Under the pieces are notes generated by a model, which ran no database searches, had not been told where the DNA came from, and saw only the letters and a list, made by a program, of their open reading frames with translations. From JAAYCI01 sp964550985 (GTDB taxonomy: Bacteria; Bacillota; Clostridia; Oscillospirales; Ruminococcaceae): DNA of 64,000 nt. A program made the position numbers and the translations under genes. Each line of letters starts with the position of its first letter. Position 1 is the first letter of the stretch. Positions 16,373 through 24,031 of the stretch are shown here, in pieces. Location: assembly GCA_964550985.1 (NCBI GenBank), contig CAZKBM010000002.1:1-64000 (forward strand), written 5' to 3'.

Positions 16373-16410
16373 CTTCCCAAAAAGAAGAGCGCCTGCTTGT
16401 TCTGTTATTT
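16357..16410. terminator. terminator of the ABC export operon and the MFS gene
   Basis: A 19-bp perfect stem (16357-16375 with 16385-16403, AGAACAAGCAGGCGC...) with a nine-base loop followed by GTTATTT. It ends the plus-strand operon; the converging MFS gene ends about 100 bp to the right. Confidence 0.85.
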
Positions 16411-16512
16411 GTATACCTTTGGTATGCCTTTACGTGCCCTTGTATCCCTTAAGTCATCAACCAGCCCAAAAATCGGCTTAAAAACAAACGCACGCAGCAG
16501 CCAGTAAAACCC

Positions 16513-17949
16513 TCAACCACTTTCCTTGGCCGGTGCATTTTTCTGCTTTTGCCCCCTCAGGCGAATGATGGCCAAAACCAGCCCCACTGCCAGCAGCCCA
16601 GCCGCCAGCCAAAATACAACCTGAAACGCAAGCTGAAAGGCTTCGGGGCCGCCCTGAACATAGCCCGTCACCCTGTGCCTTGCCTTGGCGCCCATCACGG
16701 AGTAGAGCACCCCCGAAAAAAATGAGACACCCACAGCCGAGCCCAAATTGCGCATAAAACCGTTTATGCTGCCCGCTGCGCCCAGTTTCCCTTTTGGCGC
16801 CTGGCTCATAATAAGCCCGGTGTTCGGGGCCGAAAATAACCCGCTGCCCAAACCCATGAGGCACAGGCTGCCCACCAGCACCGGCAAAAGGCGGCTTTGC
16901 GCCGCTGCCACAAACCCAAAGCAGGCGCACAACATAGCTAAAAGCCCCGCAACTGTAAGCTGCGCCTTGCCAAAGCGGTTTGAGAGTACGCCGCTAAACA
17001 GCGCCAGTACCCCCATAGCCAAAGGCAGGGCCAATAGCACCAGACCGCTTGTTTCATCGTCCATCTTAAGGAAGTGTTCGGTAAAGAGGGGGCTTAAAAG
17101 TGCGGCCCCCGCCCGCACGGTAAACACAAGCAACACGCAGAGGATGGAAAGGCTGAACTGCGGGTTGCGAAACAGCGAAAGCGCCATAAAGGGGTTTTTG
17201 GCCCGCCTCTCGCGCAGAAAAAACAGCCCCAATAACAGGACGCTGCCCCCAAAGCCAAGGGGAGTGAACAGGCTTCCATACCCGTTTGCATCCCCTTTTG
17301 CCAGGGTGATAAACAGCAGCAAAACCGCCAAGGCCAGCAGCGCAAAACCAGCCAGGTCCAAGGCCTGCCTGCCCGGTTTTTCCGCCTTTGGCAGCAACTT
17401 TAAGCCCGCCGCAAACGCCAGCAGCGCCAAAGGCAGGTTCAACAAAAATATATAGTTCCAACGTCCATAATTTAAAATAAACCCGCTTACTACCGGGCCC
17501 AATGCCGTGCCTATGGCGGCAAACAGCGCCGAAATACCCAGCGCGGTGCCCCGCAATTTCTCGCTGAATACTTCGGTGATAATGCCCTGGTTGTTCGCCA
17601 TCAGGGCAGCGGCCCCAAAACCTTCCAGCACACGGGCAAACAATAACAGGCCGGGCAGGCGCGCAAAAGCCGCCAGCAGGGTGCCCGCGCCAAATACCGC
17701 AAGCCCCAGCAAAAAAATGCGCCCCTTACCCAGCATATCCCCCAGCCGCCCAAACAAAAGAATGGTGGCCACCACCGCCACCAGGTAGGCCGTCATTACG
17801 CTTTGTACGGCAGCTTCTGAGATGCTGAGGTCTTTGGCTATTTGGGGCAGCGCCAGGTACACCGAGGTACTGTCATAGGCCGTCATAAAGGGGCTGGCCA
17901 GCACCACCGCTAAAGCCAGCCAGCTACGTTTGCTTTCACTTTTACCCAT
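16513..17949 (-). CDS. MFS transporter, DHA2 (14-span) family
   Basis: 478-aa proton-coupled drug/metabolite antiporter with 14 predicted spans. The family motif around the second/third spans reads LFGRLGDMLGKGRIFLLG. It is followed by the FARVLEGFGAAALMANNQGII segment and the antiporter-type GPVVSGFILNYGRWNYIFLLNLP. It starts five bases after the stop of the niaR-like gene, so both are one transcript. Possible substrates include nicotinate or a related compound given the neighbour, but DHA2 members are mostly drug exporters, so the link is inference. Confidence 0.85.
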   Translation of the reverse strand: MGKSESKRSWLALAVVLASPFMTAYDSTSVYLALPQIAKDLSISEAAVQSVMTAYLVAVVATILLFGRLGDMLGKGRIFLLGLAVFGAGTLLAAFARLPGLLLFARVLEGFGAAALMANNQGIITEVFSEKLRGTALGISALFAAIGTALGPVVSGFILNYGRWNYIFLLNLPLALLAFAAGLKLLPKAEKPGRQALDLAGFALLALAVLLLFITLAKGDANGYGSLFTPLGFGGSVLLLGLFFLRERRAKNPFMALSLFRNPQFSLSILCVLLVFTVRAGAALLSPLFTEHFLKMDDETSGLVLLALPLAMGVLALFSGVLSNRFGKAQLTVAGLLAMLCACFGFVAAAQSRLLPVLVGSLCLMGLGSGLFSAPNTGLIMSQAPKGKLGAAGSINGFMRNLGSAVGVSFFSGVLYSVMGAKARHRVTGYVQGGPEAFQLAFQVVFWLAAGLLAVGLVLAIIRLRGQKQKNAPAKESG

Positions 17950-17954
17950 CCCGG

Positions 17955-18488
17955 TTACTTATTGCTGTGCAAAATCCCTTTTTCGCGCAGGGCCATCATA
18001 ATACGGCGGTAGGCCTCGGCGTCTGGGCAGCGTATGGTGTGCAGGTGCACGCCGTTGGTTAGCGAGCAAAGCAGGCTTGCCCCGGTTACAGCAATTTTGC
18101 TTAAAAACTGGTCGGCGTCATAGCGGCTGCGGATGTCCATCTCCTGGCTGATGGTTCCATAGAGGGGATGCTCCACCGAGACACCGATAAACCGGCCGCC
18201 GTTATCAATCACCGTGTACAGTTCCACATCCAATTGGCTTTTATCGTGGCGGCAGGCAATCACAAAACCGTCCAGCAGGTTGTCGTCTACACCATCCAGT
18301 TTTTTATTTAAAAGATAGCCGCGCGGGGTGGCAATGATGTCGGCCCCACTGGCGCGAAGCAGGGCGATATCCCCCACAATAATCTGGCGGCTCACCTCAA
18401 ATCGCTCGGCCAAATTGCTCGCGCTCATGGGTTTTATATCCATCTGTAACAGTTTTAATATCTCGGCGCGGCGCTGGGAAGCATCCAT
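17955..18488 (-). CDS. niaR: NiaR-like transcriptional repressor (HTH_11 + 3H domain)
   Basis: 177 aa. The N-terminal winged helix (QRRAEILKLLQ...ASNLAERFEVSRQIIVGDIALLR) is followed by the 3H domain that binds nicotinate with a metal; its histidines are seen in ACRHDKSQ, SVEHPLYG and GVHLHTIRC. NiaR represses NAD-biosynthesis and niacin-uptake genes in Firmicutes. ATG 18488 is preferred because GGAGGG lies six bases upstream; the adjacent ATG 18494 would touch the SD. It is the first gene of an operon with the MFS pump. Confidence 0.85.
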   Translation of the reverse strand: MDASQRRAEILKLLQMDIKPMSASNLAERFEVSRQIIVGDIALLRASGADIIATPRGYLLNKKLDGVDDNLLDGFVIACRHDKSQLDVELYTVIDNGGRFIGVSVEHPLYGTISQEMDIRSRYDADQFLSKIAVTGASLLCSLTNGVHLHTIRCPDAEAYRRIMMALREKGILHSNK

Positions 18489-18526
18489 TTTCATCCCTCC
18501 AAAATCGTTCATGACATCTACTATCA

Positions 18527-18582
18527 CTTGTGACAAGACAAATGACTGCTACCATTATAAAAAAAACGCTCCGCAATTGCAA
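18527..18582 (-). promoter_or_regulatory. niaR-MFS promoter with CTTGTGACAAG palindrome
   Basis: Minus-strand promoter: TTGCAA (18582-18577), 17 bp, TATAAT (18559-18554). The palindrome CTTGT-G-ACAAG (18527-18537) lies just downstream of the expected transcription start, consistent with an autoregulatory operator of the encoded repressor (inference). Confidence 0.6.
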
Positions 18583-18623
18583 GTTTTATCGCTCTTTTCA
18601 TGAACCTAGAACACAGATTCACA

Positions 18624-18793
18624 TTTTACAGCAAATGAACAAACTGTAGCGCATAAATACGGGAAAATTCAGGCGCTGCATAACAGTTTCTACTCTGTAT
18701 AAGAGTTTCTTACAAAAACCTGCTGCACAGCTTTTTGAGAAACTCTAATAGTAAAAGCTTGCTGCGCAACCTTTTGAGAGACTGTAATAATAA
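18624..18793 (+). repeat. dispersed repeat A, copy A4 (full-length reference copy)
   Basis: The longest copy (170 bp). Its parts in order are: left end ACAGCAAATGAACAAACTG; CAGGCGCTGC; TTTCTACTCTGTATAAGAG; module 1 (CCTGCTGCACAGCTTTTTGA); module 2 (GCTTGCTGCGCAACCTTTTG); right end ACTGTAATAATAA. It carries no open frame of note. Confidence 0.85.
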
Positions 18794-18897
18794 TCGATTC
18801 ATCATATTTTATAGAAATGATTTGTTACGCAATTTTTTCTGTAACTATGGTAAAAGCCTCAATAGTAACCCACAGTAAACGCTTCCCTGAAAACAAA

Positions 18898-18923
18898 AAA
18901 GCCACGGGCTCCGCCGTGGCTTT
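18898..18923 (-). terminator. terminator of the rpsF-ssb-rpsR operon
   Basis: A stem of ten base pairs (AAAGCCACGG / CCGTGGCTTT) with a six-base loop; read on the minus strand it is followed by TTTTTTGTTTTC. It lies beyond repeat B3 downstream of rpsR. Confidence 0.8.
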
Positions 18924-18948
18924 GCTACTGTTGCAACTGCGGCTTATG

Positions 18949-19071
18949 CTAAATTTCGTTAAAAACTTTACTTCGTTTTTAACAGAAATTTTGTATGAGA
19001 CGCGTTGCAGCGTATTTTGCTGCAACATCAGAGTAAAAACTTGATAGAGTTTTTACTCTGAAATAGTATTA
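18949..19071 (-). repeat. dispersed repeat B, copy B3 (core-less form)
   Basis: On the minus strand it starts TAATACTATTTCAGAG and ends AACGAAATTTAGC, matching both hairpin modules of B1 and B2. The 70-bp GC-rich core is missing: CGCGTC runs straight into ACAAAATTTCTG. It lies 18 bp downstream of the rpsR stop codon. Confidence 0.85.
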
Positions 19072-19089
19072 TGCCGCGCTTTGCGCCCT

Positions 19090-19344
19090 TTAATCGCTCA
19101 CGTAAGGCATTAAAGCCAGGTGGCGGGCGCGTTTAATGGCAATGGTCAATTCGCGCTGGTGTTTTGCGCAGGTGCCGGTTACCCGGCGGGGGATGATTTT
19201 GGCGCGTTCGCTGGTGTACTTGCGCAGCCGGGCCACATCTTTATAATCGATGTGGGAGACGCGGTCTACACAAAAGCTGCAAACCTTGCGCCGGCCACGG
19301 TGGGGCCCACGGCCGCCACGGGATTCATTTCTTTCATAAGCCAT
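19090..19344 (-). CDS. rpsR: 30S ribosomal protein S18
   Basis: 84 aa with the S18 core VCSFCVDRVSHIDYKDVARL, RKYTSERAKIIPRRVTG and the C-terminal RARHLALMPYV. The Cys-X2-Cys pair (CSFC) together with a later TCAKH cysteine resembles the zinc-ribbon (C+) form. It is the last gene of rpsF-ssb-rpsR. Confidence 0.97.
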   Translation of the reverse strand: MAYERNESRGGRGPHRGRRKVCSFCVDRVSHIDYKDVARLRKYTSERAKIIPRRVTGTCAKHQRELTIAIKRARHLALMPYVSD

Positions 19345-19389
19345 AGGGCATTGCCTCCTAAAATATCATGGAAAGTGGAAAATAGTGGG

Positions 19390-19842
19390 TTAGAACGGAA
19401 GATCCTCGCTCTCGTCTACCACGGCAAAATCCTCGGGCGCACCGGCGGAAAAAGCCGGCATCTCCTGGGGCGCGCGTCGCTCGGCCATGGGCTCTCCACC
19501 CTCGGCCATGCCGCCTTGGCGCTGTTTGCTCTCGGCAAAATTCACGTTACCGGCTACAATTTCATAGGCCTTGCGCTTGTTGCCCTCTTTATCCTCATAA
19601 GAATGGGTTTGCAGAGAGCCGTCCAGCGCAATCAGTTGGCCTTTGCGGAAATACTTGCAAACAAATTCCGCCGTGCCGCGCCAGGCAACCACGTCAAAAA
19701 AATCTGTCTGGCGCTCTGCGCCAGATTTTACGTAGCTGCGGTCACAGGCTATGGTAAAGCGCGTGGTGCTTATTCCGTTCGGGGTTTTGCGCAGTTCAGG
19801 GTCGGCCACAAGGCGGCCCATTACAGCAATCACATTCAGCAT
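19390..19842 (-). CDS. ssb: single-stranded DNA-binding protein
   Basis: 150 aa. The OB fold starts MLNVIAVMGRLVADPELRKT and contains FFDVVAWRGTAEFVCKYF; a short Gly/Glu-rich linker and the acidic C-terminal tip ESEDLPF (which recruits partner proteins) follow. It is two bases downstream of rpsF, the usual Firmicutes arrangement. Confidence 0.96.
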   Translation of the reverse strand: MLNVIAVMGRLVADPELRKTPNGISTTRFTIACDRSYVKSGAERQTDFFDVVAWRGTAEFVCKYFRKGQLIALDGSLQTHSYEDKEGNKRKAYEIVAGNVNFAESKQRQGGMAEGGEPMAERRAPQEMPAFSAGAPEDFAVVDESEDLPF

Positions 19843-19844
19843 GG

Positions 19845-20231
19845 TTATGCCTCCTCGCTGCTTGTCGCTTCCTCCACTTCGGGTTTGGCCTCTTCGGCAG
19901 CCGGTTCAGCTGCAGCCTCGGCCTCCGCGGGCTTGGGCAGTTCTTCCCCAGGCTGCTTTGCAACAATCAGGCTGCGCAGCACACCATCGGTAATTTTGTA
20001 CACACGGTCAAGCTCTGCGGGGAAATCCGGCCCGCTTTCAAAGTGAACCAGGGTGTACACACCGTCTGGCTCTTTGCCAATGGGGTAGGCAAGGCGCCGT
20101 TTTCCCCACTCATCCACCGCATCAATCGTGCCATTTTTTGCAATCAGGTCTTTGAACTTGCCAACAAGGGCGGCGGTGGCCTCCTCGTCAAGCGTTGCGC
20201 TGGTAATCAGCATGGTTTCGTACTTGGGCAT
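19845..20231 (-). CDS. rpsF: 30S ribosomal protein S6
   Basis: 128 aa: the S6 fold (YETMLITSATLDEEATAALV, DEWGKRRLAYPI, YTLVHFES) followed by a 35-residue acidic Ala/Glu tail. AAAGGAGG precedes the start. It is the first gene of the operon. Confidence 0.97.
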   Translation of the reverse strand: MPKYETMLITSATLDEEATAALVGKFKDLIAKNGTIDAVDEWGKRRLAYPIGKEPDGVYTLVHFESGPDFPAELDRVYKITDGVLRSLIVAKQPGEELPKPAEAEAAAEPAAEEAKPEVEEATSSEEA

Positions 20232-20239
20232 TCTTTTTG

Positions 20240-20325
20240 CACCTCCTTTTGGACGTAAGGCCCGCAGGCTTCCCTGTGGGCAAGGATGGGCGGCATAGCC
20301 GCACTGCCCGTTTACGGACAGCGAT
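20240..20325 (-). promoter_or_regulatory. possible S6:S18 autoregulatory leader
   Basis: The ~90-nt leader of rpsF carries consecutive GC-rich hairpins (a CCGT...ACGG stem and a GCGGC...GCCGC stem). In many bacteria the S6-S18 complex represses its own mRNA through a leader with a CCG bulge. I see CCG trinucleotides in a suitable stem, but I cannot verify the consensus fold by eye. Confidence 0.3.
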
Positions 20326-20327
20326 TA

Positions 20328-20357
20328 ATTATACCAAAAATGCCTACTCACTGTCAA
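20328..20357 (-). promoter_or_regulatory. promoter of rpsF-ssb-rpsR
   Basis: Consensus boxes on the minus strand: TTGACA (20357-20352), an 18-bp spacer and TATAAT (20333-20328). Confidence 0.8.
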
Positions 20358-20404
20358 GTTCTGCCGCCCTGGCCCGAAATGGCTGCACAAAAGGGCCCCG
20401 GCGG

Positions 20405-20433
20405 TGTACATTTTGGGTAAAACATGCTATCAT
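20405..20433 (+). promoter_or_regulatory. weak candidate promoter of the aro cluster
   Basis: TGTACA (20405-20410), 17 bp, TATCAT (20428-20433), about 75 bp upstream of aroB. It matches consensus only partly. Confidence 0.35.
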
Positions 20434-20509
20434 AAATATGGTTATATTCCGGCCTTGCGGGCACAACTACGGCTGGATTCACATAATTTTGGGGGTTGAT
20501 CGCCTGAAA

Positions 20510-21520
20510 ATGCGGATGGAATTGGATGACCGAAGTTATGACATTGTGGTAAAAAAAGGGGCTTTGCACCGTGCGGGGCAACTGGGGAACCTGCGGCGCA
20601 AGGTACTGGTGGTAAGCGATAAAGGGGTGCCCCAGCGCTATGTAAAAATCATTCAAAACCAGTGCAAAGAGGCCTACCCTGTTATTGTACCGGGGGGCGA
20701 GGGCAGCAAGAGTCCCGAGACATGGCGGCAACTGCTTAGCCGGATGCTGGAGTTGGGCTTTGACCGGGGGGACTGTGTGGCCGCCGTGGGTGGGGGCGTT
20801 GTGGGGGATTTGGCGGGCTTTGTGGCCGCCGCCTACATGCGGGGCATTCCGTTTTTTCAGTTCCCTACCACCACCCTTTCCCAAATCGATTCCTCCATCG
20901 GCGGCAAGGTGGCCATCAACCTGGATGGCGCTAAAAATGTGCTGGGCGCCTTCCACCAGCCTTCCCTTGTAATAGCCGACCCAGACACCTTAAGCACCCT
21001 GCCCCCGCGCCAGTGGGCCAACGGTATGGCCGAGGCTTTAAAAACTGGCCTTATCGGCAGCAGCGAGGTGTTTTCCATCATGGAAAAAGAGGATATTGCC
21101 GAGAATTACGAGCGCATCCTCTATCTCTGCCTACGCTACAAAAAAAGCATTGTAGAGCGCGACGAGACCGAACAGGGAGACCGCAAACTGCTGAATTTTG
21201 GGCACACCATTGGCCACGGCATAGAGGCTGCTTTACAGGGTAAAAAAGAAGACGAGCGGCTTTTACACGGCGAATGCGTGGCCCTGGGTATGCTACCCAT
21301 GCTGGAGAGCCGCAGCCTAGAGCGCCGGGTGAAGGCCGTGATGCGCAAACTGAACCTGCCGCGCAAACACAGCGCCCCCCCGGGGGAAGTACTGCACTAT
21401 ATTATGAGCGATAAAAAACGTCATGGCGATACCTTTACGGTTGTGCGCGTAAAAACGCCCGGCCAGGGCTACCTGGAAACCGTGCCCACAGAGGAAATTC
21501 GCCTGATGGTGGAGGGATAA
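20510..21520 (+). CDS. aroB: 3-dehydroquinate synthase
   Basis: Second enzyme of the shikimate pathway: converts DAHP to 3-dehydroquinate using NAD+ and a divalent metal (336 aa). Landmarks are GGGVVGDLAGFVAAAYMRG (NAD-binding), PTTTLSQIDSSIGGKVAINL, the metal-ligand Glu in NGMAEALKTGLI and the histidines in LNFGHTIGHGIE and LLHGECVALGM. I chose ATG 20510 (ATG 20516 is an alternative); the longer open frame upstream overlaps the rpsF promoter region. aroC starts 3 bp after the stop. Confidence 0.95.
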   Translation: MRMELDDRSYDIVVKKGALHRAGQLGNLRRKVLVVSDKGVPQRYVKIIQNQCKEAYPVIVPGGEGSKSPETWRQLLSRMLELGFDRGDCVAAVGGGVVGDLAGFVAAAYMRGIPFFQFPTTTLSQIDSSIGGKVAINLDGAKNVLGAFHQPSLVIADPDTLSTLPPRQWANGMAEALKTGLIGSSEVFSIMEKEDIAENYERILYLCLRYKKSIVERDETEQGDRKLLNFGHTIGHGIEAALQGKKEDERLLHGECVALGMLPMLESRSLERRVKAVMRKLNLPRKHSAPPGEVLHYIMSDKKRHGDTFTVVRVKTPGQGYLETVPTEEIRLMVEG

Positions 21521-21523
21521 TTT

Positions 21524-22636
21524 ATGCGCAAAGACAGTTTTGGCCACTCCCTTACCCTCACCCTGTTTGGCGAGAGTCACGGCCCGGCCGTTGGGGCGGT
21601 GCTTGACGGCTTGGCTCCGGGTATTTTTATTGATGAGGCGTATATTGCCAGCGAGATGGAAAAACGCCGGGCGGTTGGGGCCCTAAGCACCCCCCGCAGT
21701 GAAGCCGACCAGGTGGAGTTCCTATCGGGTGTGTACAACGGTTATACCACCGGCACCTCCCTATGCTTTATCATCCGCAACACCAACACCCGCTCGGCCG
21801 ATTATGAAAAAATTCAAAATATTCCCCGCCCCGGCCACGCCGATTTTACGGGTAAGATAAAATACCGCGGCTTTGCCGACCCACGCGGCGGGGGGCATTT
21901 TTCGGGGCGGCTCACCGCGCCCCTTGTGGCGGCGGGGGCCATCTGCCGGGGACTATTGCAAAACCAGGGTATCCTGTTAGGCAGCCATCTCTTCTCCTGC
22001 GCGGGCATAGAGGACGCCCTGCTGCCCGAAGGGGAAGAGGCCCTGCGCAGCGCGCTTAGCCTGCTGAATGAAAAAGATTTTGCGGTGCTGGACGATGAGA
22101 TTGGCGAAGAGATGCAAAGCGCCATTTTGGCCGCAAAAGAAGAGGGGGACAGCGTGGGCGGCGTTTTGGAAGCGGCCGTCTCCGGCCTGCCTGCGGGCCT
22201 GGGGGAACCCTTCTTTGGCTCGGTGGAAAGCCAGCTGGCGGCGCTACTGTTCAGCATCCCCGCCGTGAAGGGCGTGGAGTTTGGCCTGGGTTTTGGCTTT
22301 GCCTATCTGCACGGCAGCCAGGCAAACGACGCCTTTGCCCTGCAAGATGGCCTGGTGCGCACCGCCACCAACCTGAACGGGGGGCTGAACGGGGGCATCA
22401 CAAACAGTATGCCGCTCATCGTGCGGGCGGTGGTAAAACCCACCTCCAGTATTTCCAAAGCCCAATCTTCGGTGGACCTCTCCACCGGAGAGGCCGTTAC
22501 CCTCTCTACCAAGGGGCGGCACGACCCCTGTATTTTACACCGGGCCCGCGCCGTGGCCGACGCCGTCATCGCCTTTGGGCTTTGCGACCTTTTTGGCCAG
22601 CACTATGGTGTAAGCTGGCAGACCATGGGCGGCTAA
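21524..22636 (+). CDS. aroC: chorismate synthase
   Basis: 370-aa FMN-dependent enzyme that makes chorismate from EPSP, the last common step of aromatic biosynthesis. Visible signatures are LFGESHGPAVGAVLDG at the N-terminus, RPGHADFTGKIKYRGFADPRGGGHFSGRLTA, and the C-terminal RHDPCILHRARAVADAV. It stands between aroB and aroA in one co-directional cluster. Confidence 0.96.
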   Translation: MRKDSFGHSLTLTLFGESHGPAVGAVLDGLAPGIFIDEAYIASEMEKRRAVGALSTPRSEADQVEFLSGVYNGYTTGTSLCFIIRNTNTRSADYEKIQNIPRPGHADFTGKIKYRGFADPRGGGHFSGRLTAPLVAAGAICRGLLQNQGILLGSHLFSCAGIEDALLPEGEEALRSALSLLNEKDFAVLDDEIGEEMQSAILAAKEEGDSVGGVLEAAVSGLPAGLGEPFFGSVESQLAALLFSIPAVKGVEFGLGFGFAYLHGSQANDAFALQDGLVRTATNLNGGLNGGITNSMPLIVRAVVKPTSSISKAQSSVDLSTGEAVTLSTKGRHDPCILHRARAVADAVIAFGLCDLFGQHYGVSWQTMGG

Positions 22637-22690
22637 AACAGCCCCTACGGCTTGCCTTAGCCGATACCGGCAGATATATTACATGATACT

Positions 22691-22740
22691 GCCGCTTCTC
22701 TTTAGGTTTATGCGTAAACCGCAGTGAAGCGGCCTCTTTT
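22691..22740 (+). terminator. hairpin between aroC and aroA (possible attenuator)
   Basis: Outer stem GCCGCTTC (22691-22698) with GAAGCGGC (22726-22733) enclosing GGTTTA-TGCG-TAAACC (22705-22720), then CTCTTTT. The T-run is only four to five bases and the aroA SD follows at once, so partial termination or mRNA processing is likely. Confidence 0.5.
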
Positions 22741-22753
22741 TGGAGGAAACTTC

Positions 22754-24031
22754 ATGCGTCTTACCGTCCGGCCCTCCCGCCCTGCGGGCAGCCTGCGCCT
22801 GCCCCCCAGCAAAAGCATGGCCCACCGGCTGTTGCTGTGCGCCGCGCTGGCCGGGGGTCAATCCGTCATTCAAAACCTGGATTTTTCAGAGGATATCCGC
22901 GCCACCTGCAGGGCCCTGGAGGTGCTGGGGGCAAGCATTTCAGCCCAGGGGGGCAAGGCCCTGGTGCAGGGGCTTGCCCAAAACCCCAAAAGCTGGAGCG
23001 CCGCCCTGCCAGCCGATTGCGGCGAAAGTGGTTCCACCCTGCGCTTTCTCATTCCGCTCTTTGCCCTCTCGGGCAAAGAGGCCACCTTAACGGGTGCGCG
23101 CCGTCTGTTTCAGCGCCCTCTCAGCCTTTATGCGGATATTTTTGCCGAACAGGGCCTGCTTTTCCAGCCGGAAGAGGAGCGTCTTTGCCTGAAAGGCCCC
23201 CTGCGCGGCGGTAATTTTACCCTGGCAGGCAATCTCTCCAGCCAGTTCCTCTCCGGTCTGCTGTTTGCTTTACCTCTTTTGTCAGAATACAGCTATATTG
23301 ACATTATAAAACCATTTGAAAGCAGAGATTATGTTGAATTAACTCGATACGCGCAAAGCCTTTATGGGGTGAACAGCCGCTGGGAAGACGAAAATCGCCT
23401 GGTGATTCCCGGCGGCCAACAGTACCGCCCGGCCAATGCAGCCGTGGAGGGAGACTGGTCTCAGGCGGGGGTGCCCGCCGTGCTGGGGGCCGTGTGCGGC
23501 CCCTTGACCATGCAGGGCTTAAACCTGGAGAGCCGGCAGGGAGATAAAGCCATATTAGACATTCTCTCCCGCTGTGGCGCCAGCATAGAGTGCCATTCCG
23601 GCCAGATTATGGTTTCACCCCCCCGTCTAGGCCTTACCTCTCCGGGCGAGATTGACCTCTCGGCCTGCCCCGACCTTGGGCCGGTTCTCTGTGCCTTGGC
23701 TCTGTTTTGCCAGGGCACCACCCGCATTGTAAACGCCGGGCGGCTGCGCATAAAAGAGAGTGACCGCATTGCAACGGTGGAGAGTGAACTAAAAAAACTC
23801 GGCGGCCAGATTAGCTCCGGGCCGGATAGCATTACCATTCAGGGTGGCGTCGCCTTGCATGGCGGGGCTGTTTTGGCCCACAATGACCACCGGGTGGTGA
23901 TGGCCCTGACGGTGGCGGCCGTTTGCGCCGGGGTTTCCATCACCATCGAAGGCGCCGAGGCCGTTGCCAAAAGTTGGCCCAGTTTTTTTGCAGATTTGCG
24001 CAATATTGGCATATACACGGAGGAATCATGA
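22754..24031 (+). CDS. aroA: 3-phosphoshikimate 1-carboxyvinyltransferase (EPSP synthase)
   Basis: 425 aa. It joins shikimate-3-phosphate and phosphoenolpyruvate. Diagnostic motifs are PPSKSMAHRLLL near residue 18, DCGESGSTLRFLIPL, the RIKESDRIATVESEL segment and NDHRVVMALTVAA. The ATG at 22754 is preceded by GGAGG. The stop overlaps the start of the prephenate dehydrogenase gene (ATGA). A short AT-rich stretch (23281-23350) inside the gene differs in composition from its surroundings but keeps the frame. Confidence 0.95.
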   Translation: MRLTVRPSRPAGSLRLPPSKSMAHRLLLCAALAGGQSVIQNLDFSEDIRATCRALEVLGASISAQGGKALVQGLAQNPKSWSAALPADCGESGSTLRFLIPLFALSGKEATLTGARRLFQRPLSLYADIFAEQGLLFQPEEERLCLKGPLRGGNFTLAGNLSSQFLSGLLFALPLLSEYSYIDIIKPFESRDYVELTRYAQSLYGVNSRWEDENRLVIPGGQQYRPANAAVEGDWSQAGVPAVLGAVCGPLTMQGLNLESRQGDKAILDILSRCGASIECHSGQIMVSPPRLGLTSPGEIDLSACPDLGPVLCALALFCQGTTRIVNAGRLRIKESDRIATVESELKKLGGQISSGPDSITIQGGVALHGGAVLAHNDHRVVMALTVAAVCAGVSITIEGAEAVAKSWPSFFADLRNIGIYTEES

